The translations under genes and the position numbers were made by a program. From positions 1-14,102 of the forward strand of contig CAZRWU010000077.1 of the NCBI GenBank assembly GCA_964603915.1: a stretch of DNA of 14,102 bases. Reading direction: 5' to 3'. Below the pieces are notes generated by a model, which saw only the letters and a list, made by a program, of their open reading frames with translations, searched no databases and was not told the DNA's origin. Numbering within the stretch: position 1 is the first letter of the stretch; every line of letters begins with the position of its first letter. This document shows, in pieces, positions 1-7,470 of this stretch. This DNA is from REEP01 sp964603915 (lineage in GTDB: Bacteria; Pseudomonadota; Alphaproteobacteria; Rhodospirillales; Defluviicoccaceae).

Positions 1-986
1 TCGAGCACGGCGATTGCCTGCGTCGACGCCGGCAGGGCGGCAAGAAAATGCGATGCCGAGAACGGGCGATAGAGATGAACCTGAACCACGCCGACCTTCT
101 CGCCGCGCTCGGCGAGAAATTCCACCGTCTGCCGCGCCGCTTCCGCACCGGAGCCCATCAGGACGATGACGCGCTCGGCATCGGCCGCGCCGAAATATTC
201 GAACAGCTTATAATGCCGTCCGGTCAGCGCGCCGAACTTCGCCATCGCGCTTTCGACGATCGCTGGCGTGCGCTGGTAGAACGGATTGATCGCCTCGCGG
301 CCCTGGAAATAGACGTCCGGGTTCTGCGCGGTGCCACGGATGAAGGGATTATCCGGGTTGAGCGCGCGACGGCGGTGCGCCAGCACTAGGTCGTCGTCGA
401 TCATCTGTCGAAGGATCGAGTCGGGCAGCAGGGTGAGCTTGTTGACTTCATGCGAAGTGCGGAAGCCATCGAAGAAGTGGATAAACGGCACGCGCGCCTC
501 AAGGCTCGCCGCTTGCGCGATCAGCGCCATGTCGTGCGCTTCCTGAACGGAGCTCGACGCCAGCTGAGCGAAACCCGTGGAGCGCACCGCCATCACGTCG
601 GCATGATCGCCGAAGATCGACAGCGCGTGGGCCGCCAGCGCGCGGGCGGCGACATGAAAAACGCAGGCCGTGAGTTCGCCCGCGATCTTGTACATGTTGG
701 GGATCATCAGCATGAGCCCCTGCGAGGCGGTGAAGGTCGTGGTCAGCGCACCACCCTGAAGCGCGCCATGAACCGTACCCGCCGCGCCGGCCTCGCTTTG
801 CATCTCGACCACATCGGGAATGTTGCCCCAGATGTTCTTCTTGCCTTCGCTCGCCCACTGATCGGCCAATTCCGCCATGGTCGAGGATGGCGTGATCGGA
901 TAGATGGCGCAGACCTCGTTGAGCCGGAACGCGACGTGCGCCGCGGCCTCGTTGCCGTCAAGAGTTGTTACTTGCTCTTCACCCAT
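1..986 (-). CDS. nifJ: Pyruvate:ferredoxin (flavodoxin) oxidoreductase, N-terminal part, runs off left edge
   Basis: This enzyme oxidatively decarboxylates pyruvate to acetyl-CoA and CO2 and passes electrons to ferredoxin or flavodoxin in the cytoplasm; the reaction can run in reverse. The 328 visible residues are the thiamine-diphosphate domain I and the start of domain II. Seen directly: YPITPSSTMAE (residues 29-39) with Thr32, SEAGAAG (64-70) with Glu65, and HVAARAL (111-117) with Arg115. These correspond to the family's Thr31, Glu64 and Arg114 active-site positions. The family is usually about 1,170-1,200 residues, so roughly 850 residues lie outside the window, including the ferredoxin-like domain and the second thiamine-diphosphate domain. 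The ATG at 986 follows GGAGA (998-994) by 7 bases, a good ribosome site. It lies 113 bases downstream of the GltD-like gene on the same strand and is probably its electron partner. I see no frameshift in the visible part. The homodimeric NifJ type is the best fit; a 2-oxoglutarate oxidoreductase is less likely from the N-terminal motif. Confidence 0.93.
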   Translation of the reverse strand, partial: MGEEQVTTLDGNEAAAHVAFRLNEVCAIYPITPSSTMAELADQWASEGKKNIWGNIPDVVEMQSEAGAAGTVHGALQGGALTTTFTASQGLMLMIPNMYKIAGELTACVFHVAARALAAHALSIFGDHADVMAVRSTGFAQLASSSVQEAHDMALIAQAASLEARVPFIHFFDGFRTSHEVNKLTLLPDSILRQMIDDDLVLAHRRRALNPDNPFIRGTAQNPDVYFQGREAINPFYQRTPAIVESAMAKFGALTGRHYKLFEYFGAADAERVIVLMGSGAEAARQTVEFLAERGEKVGVVQVHLYRPFSASHFLAALPASTQAIAVL

Positions 987-1002
987 TTTGCTTTCTCCAC
1001 CA

Positions 1003-1046
1003 CCGGCCCGACGGGGGGTTCGCGCGAACCCATCGCCGTCGCCCGG
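1003..1046 (-). other. Compound stem-loop between the GltD-like gene and nifJ
   Basis: The core is a perfect 16-base palindrome, GGGTTCGCGCGAACCC, at 1016-1031 (6 bp stem plus GCGC loop). It is nested in outer arms: CGACGG 1009-1014 pairs with CCGTCG 1036-1041, and CCGG 1003-1006 pairs with CCGG 1043-1046. That gives about 16 base pairs with small internal loops. It lies 54 bases past the stop of the upstream gene and 17 bases before the nifJ start codon. No T-run follows it on the minus strand, so it is not a standard intrinsic terminator. An mRNA processing or stability element, or an attenuating hairpin that sets the ratio of the two proteins, fits its place. The role is inferred; only the pairing is seen. 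Confidence 0.6.
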
Positions 1047-1099
1047 CGCAGTTGTCTTCCCTGATGATGAGAACCCTGCTGCTTGCTCTTGCCGTGGAT

Positions 1100-2734
1100 T
1101 TACGGTTCCTTGCCTGGCTCAGGGATCATTTCGATGGCGTGGCATGGACATTGCTCGAAGCAGATCGCGCAGCCCGTGCATAAGTCATAGTTGTACTTGT
1201 AACGCTTGCCGGGGCCGAGCTTGATGATCGCGTCTTCAGGGCAGGCGGCGTAGCATCCGTCGCACTCGAAACAGTTGCCGCAGGACAAGCAGCGCTTGGC
1301 CTCGTAGCTGGCGTCCTTCTCGCTCAGGCCCTTCAGCACTTCATCGAAGCTTTCGCGCCGCTTGAGCAGGTCAAGGTGCCCTTGCGGGCGTTGCGCGGCG
1401 TCGGTGTAGAACCAAAGGTGCAGCTTATCGAAGCTCGCGATGTCGTGCTTGGGCGGCTTTTGATAGGTCGCGCCGCGCAGGTAGGCATCGATGGTGCGCG
1501 CAGCTTTCTTGCCGTGTCCGACGCCAATGGTGACGGTCCGCTCCGATGGAACCATGTCGCCTCCGGCGAACACGCCCTCCGCTCCCGTCATCATGTTCGC
1601 GTCGACGATGACCGTTCCGTCGGTCTTGAACTCGATCCCCGGGACGCGTCGCAGGAAAGCGGTGTCGGTATCCTGACCGAGGGCGAGGATCAGGTCATCG
1701 GCTTCCAGGGTCTCCATCTCTCCCGTCGGCTGCGGTCGACCGTTTTCATCGACTCTCATGACCTCGACCGTGAACGTGCCTGGCTCGATCGATTTGATCG
1801 TGCGCAGCCAATGGATCTTGACGCCTTCCTCGATCGCTTCGTCCGCTTCGAACTCATGAGCCGGCATGTGCGCCCGGTCGCGGCGGTAGATGATCATCGG
1901 CTCGTAACCCAGGCGCATCGCCGTGCGCGCGGCGTCCATCGCCGTATTGCCGCCGCCGTAGATCGCCACGCGGCGGCCCAGCTTGACTTCGGCGCCCATC
2001 TCGACGCTCTTGAGAAAACCGAGGGCGTCATAAATCTTGCCCGCATCGCGGCCGGGAATGTCGACCTTCTTGGAGAGGTGCGCGCCGATGGCGACGAACA
2101 CGGCATCGAAATTGCCCGCCTCCTTCTCGGCGGCGAGATCTTCGACCTTATGATTGCAGACGATCTTCACGCCCATCCGCTCGATGCGCTTGATCTCGCC
2201 GTCGAGAATATTCCGCGGCAGCCGATAGGCGGGAATGCCGAAGTGCATCATGCCGCCGGCGATCGGACCGGCGTCGAAGATTTCCACGGTATGTCCCATG
2301 AGAGTGAGATGATGCGCCGCCGACAGCCCACTCGGCCCGGCCCCGACAACGAGAACGCGTTTGTTCGTGGGCGCCGCCCGGACCTGGGGAATCCAGTCTT
2401 GTTCGAGCGCCTTGTCGCCAAGGAAACGCTCCACCGCATGGATGCTGACCGTGGCGTCGAGATTGCCGCGGTTGCAGGCGCTCTCGCAGGGATGATAGCA
2501 GACCCGGCCATGCACCGCCGGAAGCGGGTTGTCCTGAAGGATCGTCTCCCAGGCATCGCGGAAGCGTCCCGCCTGGGTGTGCGCCAGCCACTCCTGAATA
2601 TTTTCCCCCGCGGGACAGGCGTTATTGCAAGGCGGGAGGAGATCGACGTAGTTGGGGCGCTGGATCCTGGTCGGCCCGATATGGCGTTTCCGCCCGAGAT
2701 CCGGGGGCGGGGTCAGGTCAGATTCATAACTCAT
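1100..2734 (-). CDS. GltD-like FAD/NAD(P)H oxidoreductase with C-terminal 2x[4Fe-4S] ferredoxin domain
   Basis: A 544-residue cytoplasmic flavoprotein of the glutamate synthase small-chain (GltD) superfamily. The N-terminal Fe-S domain shows C36 and C40, then C79, C83 and C87. The FAD loop is VVGAGPSGLSAA (129-140), the NAD(P)H loop is IYGGGNTAMDAA (258-269), and the second FAD contact is GVFAGGD (387-393). A ferredoxin tail follows, with CxxCxxCxxxCP at C488-C498 and again at C519-C529, plus extra C482 and C485. No GltB large subunit is adjacent. The next gene is nifJ, so I infer that it exchanges electrons between NAD(P)H and ferredoxin for pyruvate oxidation rather than making glutamate. 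The ATG at 2734 was chosen because GGAGGA lies 9 bases upstream; the frame stays open further upstream but without family-like sequence. Other members of this superfamily are NfnB-type transhydrogenase subunits and PreT-like proteins, and the exact substrate cannot be read from sequence. Confidence 0.9.
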   Translation of the reverse strand: MSYESDLTPPPDLGRKRHIGPTRIQRPNYVDLLPPCNNACPAGENIQEWLAHTQAGRFRDAWETILQDNPLPAVHGRVCYHPCESACNRGNLDATVSIHAVERFLGDKALEQDWIPQVRAAPTNKRVLVVGAGPSGLSAAHHLTLMGHTVEIFDAGPIAGGMMHFGIPAYRLPRNILDGEIKRIERMGVKIVCNHKVEDLAAEKEAGNFDAVFVAIGAHLSKKVDIPGRDAGKIYDALGFLKSVEMGAEVKLGRRVAIYGGGNTAMDAARTAMRLGYEPMIIYRRDRAHMPAHEFEADEAIEEGVKIHWLRTIKSIEPGTFTVEVMRVDENGRPQPTGEMETLEADDLILALGQDTDTAFLRRVPGIEFKTDGTVIVDANMMTGAEGVFAGGDMVPSERTVTIGVGHGKKAARTIDAYLRGATYQKPPKHDIASFDKLHLWFYTDAAQRPQGHLDLLKRRESFDEVLKGLSEKDASYEAKRCLSCGNCFECDGCYAACPEDAIIKLGPGKRYKYNYDLCTGCAICFEQCPCHAIEMIPEPGKEP

Positions 2735-2743
2735 TCTACGTGT

Positions 2744-2749
2744 TCCTCC
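2744..2749 (-). promoter_or_regulatory. Strong Shine-Dalgarno site fixing the start of the GltD-like gene
   Basis: AAAGGAGGA on the minus strand (GGAGGA core at 2749-2744) stands 9 bases before the ATG at 2734. It is a near-complete match to the anti-Shine-Dalgarno sequence. It rules against the longer in-frame reading that starts near 2908, which has no such site. Confidence 0.8.
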
Positions 2750-3026
2750 TTTAGGCGTCATGGCTGTGGACGGCTGCGTTGGCCATCGCGCTGACGGTGT
2801 TGCGCACCCGGGCCGGGGCGTATTCCGCCATGCAACAACGAGGTGCTGGGACAAAGCGTGCGGGCGCGCCGCACCTTTGAGTTGTGCATTCCTTCGGACA
2901 ATGATCATCCCGATCCGCGCGAATGGGATGTTGGCAGGCCTTCAGCAGCGGGCCCAGACGCGGATCGGATCTCCTCCCATCCGACTTGTTCGATCTTTAT
3001 CTTAAAGGCCTCATCTCCGCACCGCC

Positions 3027-3055
3027 ACAATACCCCGCAACGAAAGGTGATACAA
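3027..3055 (-). promoter_or_regulatory. Possible sigma-70-like promoter for the GltD-like/nifJ operon
   Basis: On the minus strand TTGTAT (3055-3050) and TATTGT (3032-3027) are separated by 17 bases. Each hexamer matches the consensus at 4 of 6 positions. It lies about 290 bases before the GltD-like start, downstream of the kinase gene. In a GC-rich genome such matches occur by chance, so this is only a candidate. Confidence 0.2.
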
Positions 3056-3198
3056 GGCGTCAGCCCCCAGCACGGCGCAAGGGTGATGCCGCATTTACGC
3101 AATGCTGGCTGTATTTCGCGCCCTTGACCCCGCTTTCCGCCGCGCCCGCCGCCCGAAACCTGACGATGAAGAGATTGACTCGGTTCGGATCGGTCGCG

Positions 3199-4212
3199 CT
3201 AATGGGGGAACTCAACTTCCCACGTGGTTCCGACGTTTCTGTCCAGCCGCAAGGCGCCGTCGATCTGCGAGGTCAGCGCGCGAACGATATTCAGCCCCAC
3301 GCTCCGCACGGCTTCCAGATCGAAGTCAGGAGGCAACCCGCAGCCGTTGTCGGAAATGCGGACGGCGACGCGGTCCTGCTCCCGCTTTTCCAGCGCAATC
3401 GTGATTTTGCCGTCATTGCGGCCGGCGAGCCCATGCTCCAGGGCGTTGCTGACCAACTCATTGACGATCAGCGCCAGGGGTATGACCTTCTCTTGCGGCA
3501 GCCAGACGCTGGCGTCGCCGTCAACCGCGCAGGCGACGGTGTGGGGCGCCGTCGCTTTCATGAGATCACGGGAAAAATCCTTGAGGTACCCCGCGAATTC
3601 GATGCGCTCTTCTCTGCCGACGGCATAAAGCCGGCGGTGAATGTCGGCAAGCACATGAATCCGGTTCGACGCTTCTTCGAGGTCCCGCTTGGCATCCGGA
3701 TTGGTGACGCTTCGCCTCTGAAGCATCAGAAAGCTGGAGACGAGCTGCAAGCTGTTGGCCACACGGTGCTGAATTTCGCGAACAAGGATTTCTTTCTGGT
3801 GGACCGTCCGCTCCAGCCGTTCGGACAGATCGCGGCTGTGATCGCGCTCGACGCGGAGAGTTTGCGCTGTCCGCCTCAGCGAATGAAGGACCCAGCAGAT
3901 GAACAGCGAAGCGGTGACGAACAGGATGACGGTCGCCATATCGGAATTCGCCTCGATGTCGAAAGAGGAGCGCGGTTGGAGGAGAAAAAAACTGACGCCG
4001 GCCACGCAGACGAACGTCGCCAGCAATCCCGGTCCAAGGCCCCCGGCATAAGCGCTGACAACCACGGCGGCATAGAGGGACGTAAAGGGCCGGTCTCCGA
4101 AAAGACCGGCGCCGACCATGTTGACGGCCATCGCCAAAGCGGATGCGACAAGGGCGATCGCGTACGCCGCCAGCGCATTGCGCGTCAAGACGTCGCGTAT
4201 ATCAAAGATCAC
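3199..4212 (-). CDS. Membrane histidine kinase: DUF4118 sensor, HisKA_2 and HATPase domains
   Basis: A 337-residue sensor kinase. Residues about 13-110 hold four hydrophobic segments with the KdpD-like DUF4118 pattern (FTSLYAAVVVSAYAGGLGPG, 43-62). A short helical linker (about 112-140) follows. The HisKA_2 H-box is EIQHRVANSLQLVSSF (146-161), with His149 as the likely phosphorylated residue. The ATPase domain shows the N-box NELVSNALEH (251-260), the G1 box DNGCGLP (288-294) and the G2-like GLNIVRAL (306-313). There is no PAS or GAF domain and no response regulator in the window, so it is an orphan kinase here. HisKA_2 kinases of this type often act in alphaproteobacterial general stress or light signalling; that role is inferred, not shown. 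The start appears to be GTG at 4212 with only a weak upstream GAGAA. The nearby ATG at 4240 is out of frame. Its regulation and partner are unknown. Confidence 0.88.
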   Translation of the reverse strand: MIFDIRDVLTRNALAAYAIALVASALAMAVNMVGAGLFGDRPFTSLYAAVVVSAYAGGLGPGLLATFVCVAGVSFFLLQPRSSFDIEANSDMATVILFVTASLFICWVLHSLRRTAQTLRVERDHSRDLSERLERTVHQKEILVREIQHRVANSLQLVSSFLMLQRRSVTNPDAKRDLEEASNRIHVLADIHRRLYAVGREERIEFAGYLKDFSRDLMKATAPHTVACAVDGDASVWLPQEKVIPLALIVNELVSNALEHGLAGRNDGKITIALEKREQDRVAVRISDNGCGLPPDFDLEAVRSVGLNIVRALTSQIDGALRLDRNVGTTWEVEFPH

Positions 4213-4455
4213 GTAAGATTCTGTTCTCGCGGACGCCCATCCTCGAGTTCCCTCCCCTGACCGTGCTCATCACCCTCCGATCCATACCCGCGCATTATGG
4301 CCGCTTTAAGATCCTGACGACGCACCGGCTCGCGGCACAACGAACGGCCGCACTATGAAGCATGATCTCGCACGCGAACAATTGTCACCCTCTTTATTAC
4401 TAGCATAGAGCTGAGCCCCGCAGAATGAAAAACCGGGGACAAAAGGCTGCCGCCA

Positions 4456-4481
4456 GCGCCGACGGCAATGCTTGTCGGCGC
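4456..4481 (-). terminator. Stem-loop downstream of the cyclase gene, possible terminator
   Basis: GCGCCGAC (4456-4463) pairs perfectly with GTCGGCGC (4474-4481) around a 10-base loop. On the minus strand it lies 23 bases past the cyclase stop codon. A TTTT run follows about 11 bases after the stem, and a TTTTT run comes later. The T-run is too far away for a classical intrinsic terminator, so it may instead be a 3'-end protecting hairpin. The remainder of the 292-base gap 4213-4504 shows nothing else I can name. Confidence 0.35.
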
Positions 4482-4504
4482 CGCGACGAGGCGCTTGCCT
4501 TGAT

Positions 4505-5827
4505 TTACCGCTCAGCCCGATAAAGATCGGGGAGGGTGAAGAGATGCTGCGCGTTACTGACGCCGCGCAAGACGTGGCTGCCCAGATCAACGAGCGGCTG
4601 GCGCGCAATCTGCGCCACCGTCGCGGATATCAGCACCGGCCTGCCGAGCATCTTGGTCATGTTCTCGATGCGGGCCGCTTCGTTGGCGGCGGCGCCGATC
4701 ACCGAAAATTCCAGGCGTTGCGGGGTTCCGATGTTGCCGTACAGCACCTCGCCGATGTGCAAGCCAATGCCGAACTTGATGAGGCGGTCGCCGCGCGCGC
4801 GCCGCTCGGCGTTGACGGCGGCAATCCGCTGCACGGCGTCGCGCGCCGCCTGGATCGCGGTCTCGCAGGCCCGGACGTGCGCCGGGCAGTCCCGCAGATC
4901 GGTCTGTGGATCGATTTCCATGACACCAATCGGGAAAATCGCCAGCGCCGCATCGCCGATGAAGCGCAATACCTCGCCGCCATGATCAAGCACGGCTCCG
5001 GCTATGCATTCGAAGTAGTCGTTGAGCAGATCGAGAAACGCCTCGCGGGGCATGCGGTCGGCAAGGCGCGTGGAGCCGCGCAGGTCGCTGAACCAGATCA
5101 CGGCATGGATCGTTTCCCCGTCGCCACGCTTGATCAGTCCCTTGAGGACGCGGGCGCCGGAAAGGCGACCGAGATATGTCTCGAGGATCGTCGTGGCGGT
5201 ACGTTGCAGGGCGTGGCGCTCCATGACGTTCGCCAACAAAGGCATCATGCCGTAAACGATTTCCAGTTCCGCGGTGGTGAACCCTCCTGGGCGATCCGCC
5301 GCGAGCGTGAAAGCGTTGATCTTGCCGTCGGAGAATACCAGCGGAAGCGCGACGTAATCGGTGGCTCCCGCGTCGCGCAGGTCCTGCAAGATCGGATAAT
5401 CGAGGACGATGCCGGGAACGTCGAGTCTCCGGCGGATGCCGCCGGCGCCGTCGAAAATGCCGGCGTACGGGCTCTTCAGGTACTCATCCGTGAGAAGGAT
5501 CTCGTGGGTCGGCAGATACTCGTCGACCTCGTCCCTGCCGCGAGTCCACGTATAGCTGGTGCCGAGGTACTGGGGATGCAGCGTTCGGATGGTGATCCGC
5601 AACCGGCAGACCGGCATGCCGATCTCGACCATGTGCTGCCCGAGACGCCTGACCAGCTCGCGCGGAAGCTGGATGGTCAGTCCCTCGGCCAGCAGCCAAT
5701 CGATCAGGGGATTGTTGCCGACCGGCGTTTGCTGCGGCAACCGTTCTTGCGCAAGCGCTCCAGTGTTTTCCTCCATCGCGGTGGGCTTTCGTATCGATCC
5801 GTCCCGACAACTATATGTCATCTGCAT
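4505..5827 (-). CDS. Class III adenylate/guanylate cyclase with N-terminal sensory region
   Basis: A 440-residue soluble protein predicted to make cAMP (or cGMP) from the nucleoside triphosphate. Residues 1-215 form an uncharacterised N-terminal region, possibly GAF-like, with no membrane segment. The catalytic domain covers about 240-410. The metal-binding aspartates are D248 in WFSDLRGST and D292 in RFIGDAALAIFP. The transition-state pair is N382 and R386 in ANEAARIE. The two purine-recognition positions are unusual: R288 stands where adenylate cyclases have Lys, and S375 stands where they have Asp or Thr. I take the ATG at 5827. A GTG at 5836 is in frame 9 bases upstream, and an ATG at 5767 (M21) is also possible; none has a strong ribosome site. 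The gene is divergent from the amidohydrolase gene, with about 93 bases between the starts. No cNMP-binding regulator is in the window. Confidence 0.87.
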   Translation of the reverse strand: MQMTYSCRDGSIRKPTAMEENTGALAQERLPQQTPVGNNPLIDWLLAEGLTIQLPRELVRRLGQHMVEIGMPVCRLRITIRTLHPQYLGTSYTWTRGRDEVDEYLPTHEILLTDEYLKSPYAGIFDGAGGIRRRLDVPGIVLDYPILQDLRDAGATDYVALPLVFSDGKINAFTLAADRPGGFTTAELEIVYGMMPLLANVMERHALQRTATTILETYLGRLSGARVLKGLIKRGDGETIHAVIWFSDLRGSTRLADRMPREAFLDLLNDYFECIAGAVLDHGGEVLRFIGDAALAIFPIGVMEIDPQTDLRDCPAHVRACETAIQAARDAVQRIAAVNAERRARGDRLIKFGIGLHIGEVLYGNIGTPQRLEFSVIGAAANEAARIENMTKMLGRPVLISATVAQIARQPLVDLGSHVLRGVSNAQHLFTLPDLYRAER

Positions 5828-5920
5828 AGACGTCACTCGAATCAGGCGCGGCGGTTTAGCGTGCGCGCCTCGTGGAAACGAACGTACAGCTTATCAACAT
5901 TTCGCGACGGTGAAACTGCC

Positions 5921-7114
5921 ATGCCGGTCATTGAACGCATCGCCGACTTTCATAAAGAGATGACGTCTTGGCGCCGCCATCTCCACGCGCATCCGGAAAC
6001 GGCGTTCGAGGAGCACGCAACGGCGGCATTCGTCGCCCAGCGCTTGTCCAGTTTCGGGCTCCGTGTGCATGAAGGACTGGCCGGGACCGGCGTTGTCGGC
6101 AGCCTGATCACGGGTGACGGGCCGGCCGTCGGCTTGCGCGCCGACATGGATGCTCTGCCGATCGACGAAGCGAACGCCTTCGCGCACCGATCCCGGCATC
6201 CTGGCCGCATGCACGGTTGCGGCCATGACGGCCATACCGCCATGCTGCTCGGCGCCGCTCGCTACCTCGCCGAGACGCGCGGCTTCAGCGGAACGGTGCA
6301 TTTCATCTTCCAGCCGGCCGAAGAGGCCGAGGGCGGCGGCCGCGTCATGGTCGAGGAAGGCCTGTTCGCGCGCTTCCCAGTGGAAGCGGTCTATGGCATG
6401 CACAACTGGCCGGGACTGCCCGTCGGACGCTTCGCCGTTCGCCCAGGGCCGATGATGGCGGCGTTCGACATCTTCGAAATCACGCTGACCGGGAAGGGGA
6501 CGCACGGAGCGATGCCGCATCTTGGCGCCGATCCCATCGTGGCTGGAGCCGCTCTCGTCCACGCGTTGCAGACCGTCGTCAGCCGGAGCATCGATCCACT
6601 CGATGCCGCCGTGGTGTCGCTCACGCAATTTCATGCCGGAGACACGTGGAACGTCATTCCGGAGAAGGCGGTGCTGGCGGGGACGACCCGGTCGTTGCGC
6701 GCCGCGGTGCGCGATCACATCGAGGCTTCGCTCCGTCGCATCACGGCGGCCGTGGCGAGCGCTTACGGGGTCGCGGCGGACGTCCGTTACGAGCAGCGCT
6801 ATCCACCGACGGTCAATGATCCCGTGGAAGCCGATCGGGCGTTCCATGCCGCCGCCCTGGTGGTCGGCGACGATCGCGTCGATCAGGATCTTCCGCCCAG
6901 CATGGGCGCCGAGGATTTCGCTTTCATGCTGCAACAACGGCCGGGCTGCTATGTCTGGATCGGCAACGGTCCGGACGACGGCAACCGCAATCTGCACAGC
7001 CCGCACTACGACTTCAACGACGAGATCCTGCCGCTCGTCGCGAGTTACTGGGCGCGCCTGGTCGAGACCATCCTGTCGCCCGGCGGCTCGGCGAGCAAGG
7101 CAGGGCCGCGCTGA
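5921..7114 (+). CDS. M20D-family amidohydrolase (hippurate hydrolase / N-acyl amino acid amidohydrolase type)
   Basis: A 397-residue cytoplasmic metallo-amidohydrolase that removes an acyl or similar group from an N-substituted amino acid. Motifs seen: RRHLHAHPETAFEE (18-31), LRADMDALPI (72-81), and the metal site HGCGHDGHT (98-106) with C100 and H102. FQPAEE (130-135) carries the catalytic and metal glutamates, followed by MHNWPGLPVG (160-169), SMGAEDFAFML (327-337) and LHSPHYDFND (358-367) with metal ligand H359. The length is normal for the family, and no signal peptide is present. The ATG at 5921 follows a weak GGTGA; the frame is open further upstream, but that stretch is antisense to the cyclase gene. 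Members act on hippurate, N-acetyl amino acids, indole-3-acetyl amino acids and similar compounds. The actual substrate cannot be told here, and no catabolic neighbour helps. Confidence 0.92.
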   Translation: MPVIERIADFHKEMTSWRRHLHAHPETAFEEHATAAFVAQRLSSFGLRVHEGLAGTGVVGSLITGDGPAVGLRADMDALPIDEANAFAHRSRHPGRMHGCGHDGHTAMLLGAARYLAETRGFSGTVHFIFQPAEEAEGGGRVMVEEGLFARFPVEAVYGMHNWPGLPVGRFAVRPGPMMAAFDIFEITLTGKGTHGAMPHLGADPIVAGAALVHALQTVVSRSIDPLDAAVVSLTQFHAGDTWNVIPEKAVLAGTTRSLRAAVRDHIEASLRRITAAVASAYGVAADVRYEQRYPPTVNDPVEADRAFHAAALVVGDDRVDQDLPPSMGAEDFAFMLQQRPGCYVWIGNGPDDGNRNLHSPHYDFNDEILPLVASYWARLVETILSPGGSASKAGPR

Positions 7115-7127
7115 CGGCGTTTCCGGC

Positions 7128-7301
7128 TCAGCGCGTCGGCCCAGAAATCAAGGCAAGGGCGATGATCGCAAAGAACGCCGCGATGACGAAAAGACCGGTC
7201 AGCCACTTGCGCAGCGGTGAAATTGGCGGCCCGAATTCGCGCTCCCAACGGTGCTCCGACTCCCGCGCGCGCCGCTCCTGATCGTCCATCGCGTCGTTCA
7301 T
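7128..7301 (-). CDS. Small single-span membrane protein, 57 residues, unknown function
   Basis: The N-terminal half is highly charged (MNDAMDDQERRARESEHRW), likely a cytoplasmic helix. A clear membrane segment follows at about 34-53 (WLTGLFVIAAFFAIIALAL), with a short tail ending GPTR. Coding support comes from mostly G or C third positions, the charged-then-hydrophobic layout and a clean stop 13 bases past the convergent amidohydrolase stop. The ribosome site is poor: AAGG lies only 1 base before the ATG at 7301, so the in-frame ATG at 7289 (M5) is an alternative start. I do not recognise a family. It is transcribed away from the next small membrane gene, with 169 bases between them. Confidence 0.55.
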   Translation of the reverse strand: MNDAMDDQERRARESEHRWEREFGPPISPLRKWLTGLFVIAAFFAIIALALISGPTR

Positions 7302-7470
7302 GCCTTGCTGTTTGGACGCCGCGATCGTTGAAACGCGGCCATGGCAACCTATCTTCTATTGAAATCAAACCAATCTTAACCCCGATGGCCGCTCGGCGGC
7401 AATCGGGCCCATCATCGCAGAGCAGGAGCGCGGGCTGCTGCGGCGCACTGCGCCACCAGGGGAGCCGACG

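Larger units (their letters stand above)
2735..3198 (-). other. 464-base non-coding leader between histidine kinase and GltD-like gene
   Basis: No convincing gene is visible on either strand. The only tight small frame is a 26-codon minus-strand one at 2831-2751 (MAEYAPARVRN...) that ends just before the GGAGGA site. It has no ribosome site of its own and no family I recognise. I found no FNR/FixK-type TTGAT-N4-ATCAA box and no sigma-54 GG-N10-GC element, although oxygen or nitrogen control would be expected for a nifJ operon. The gap most likely holds the operon promoter and a long 5' leader. Confidence 0.5.

Noticed and set aside
2751..2831. 26-codon minus-strand frame just before the GltD-like ribosome site
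   Set aside because: It has no ribosome site, no recognised family and a length easily met by chance; mentioned only under the leader region.
2832..2853. Sigma-54-type promoter on the minus strand near GCAC...TTGCA
   Set aside because: The spacing between the two elements is 2 bases too long and the GG of the -24 element is missing.
2735..2908. N-terminal extension of the GltD-like protein
   Set aside because: The frame is open, but the sequence is not family-like, and GGAGGA placed 9 bases before the ATG at 2734 decides the shorter start.
2905..3102. 65-residue minus-strand frame (MRKCGITLAPCWG...) in the leader
   Set aside because: No ribosome site and no domain-like composition.
5866..5900. 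EcfG-type general stress promoter (GGAAC-N16/17-CGTT) before the amidohydrolase gene
   Set aside because: The upstream element reads GGAAAC rather than GGAAC, and no CGTT follows at the right distance.
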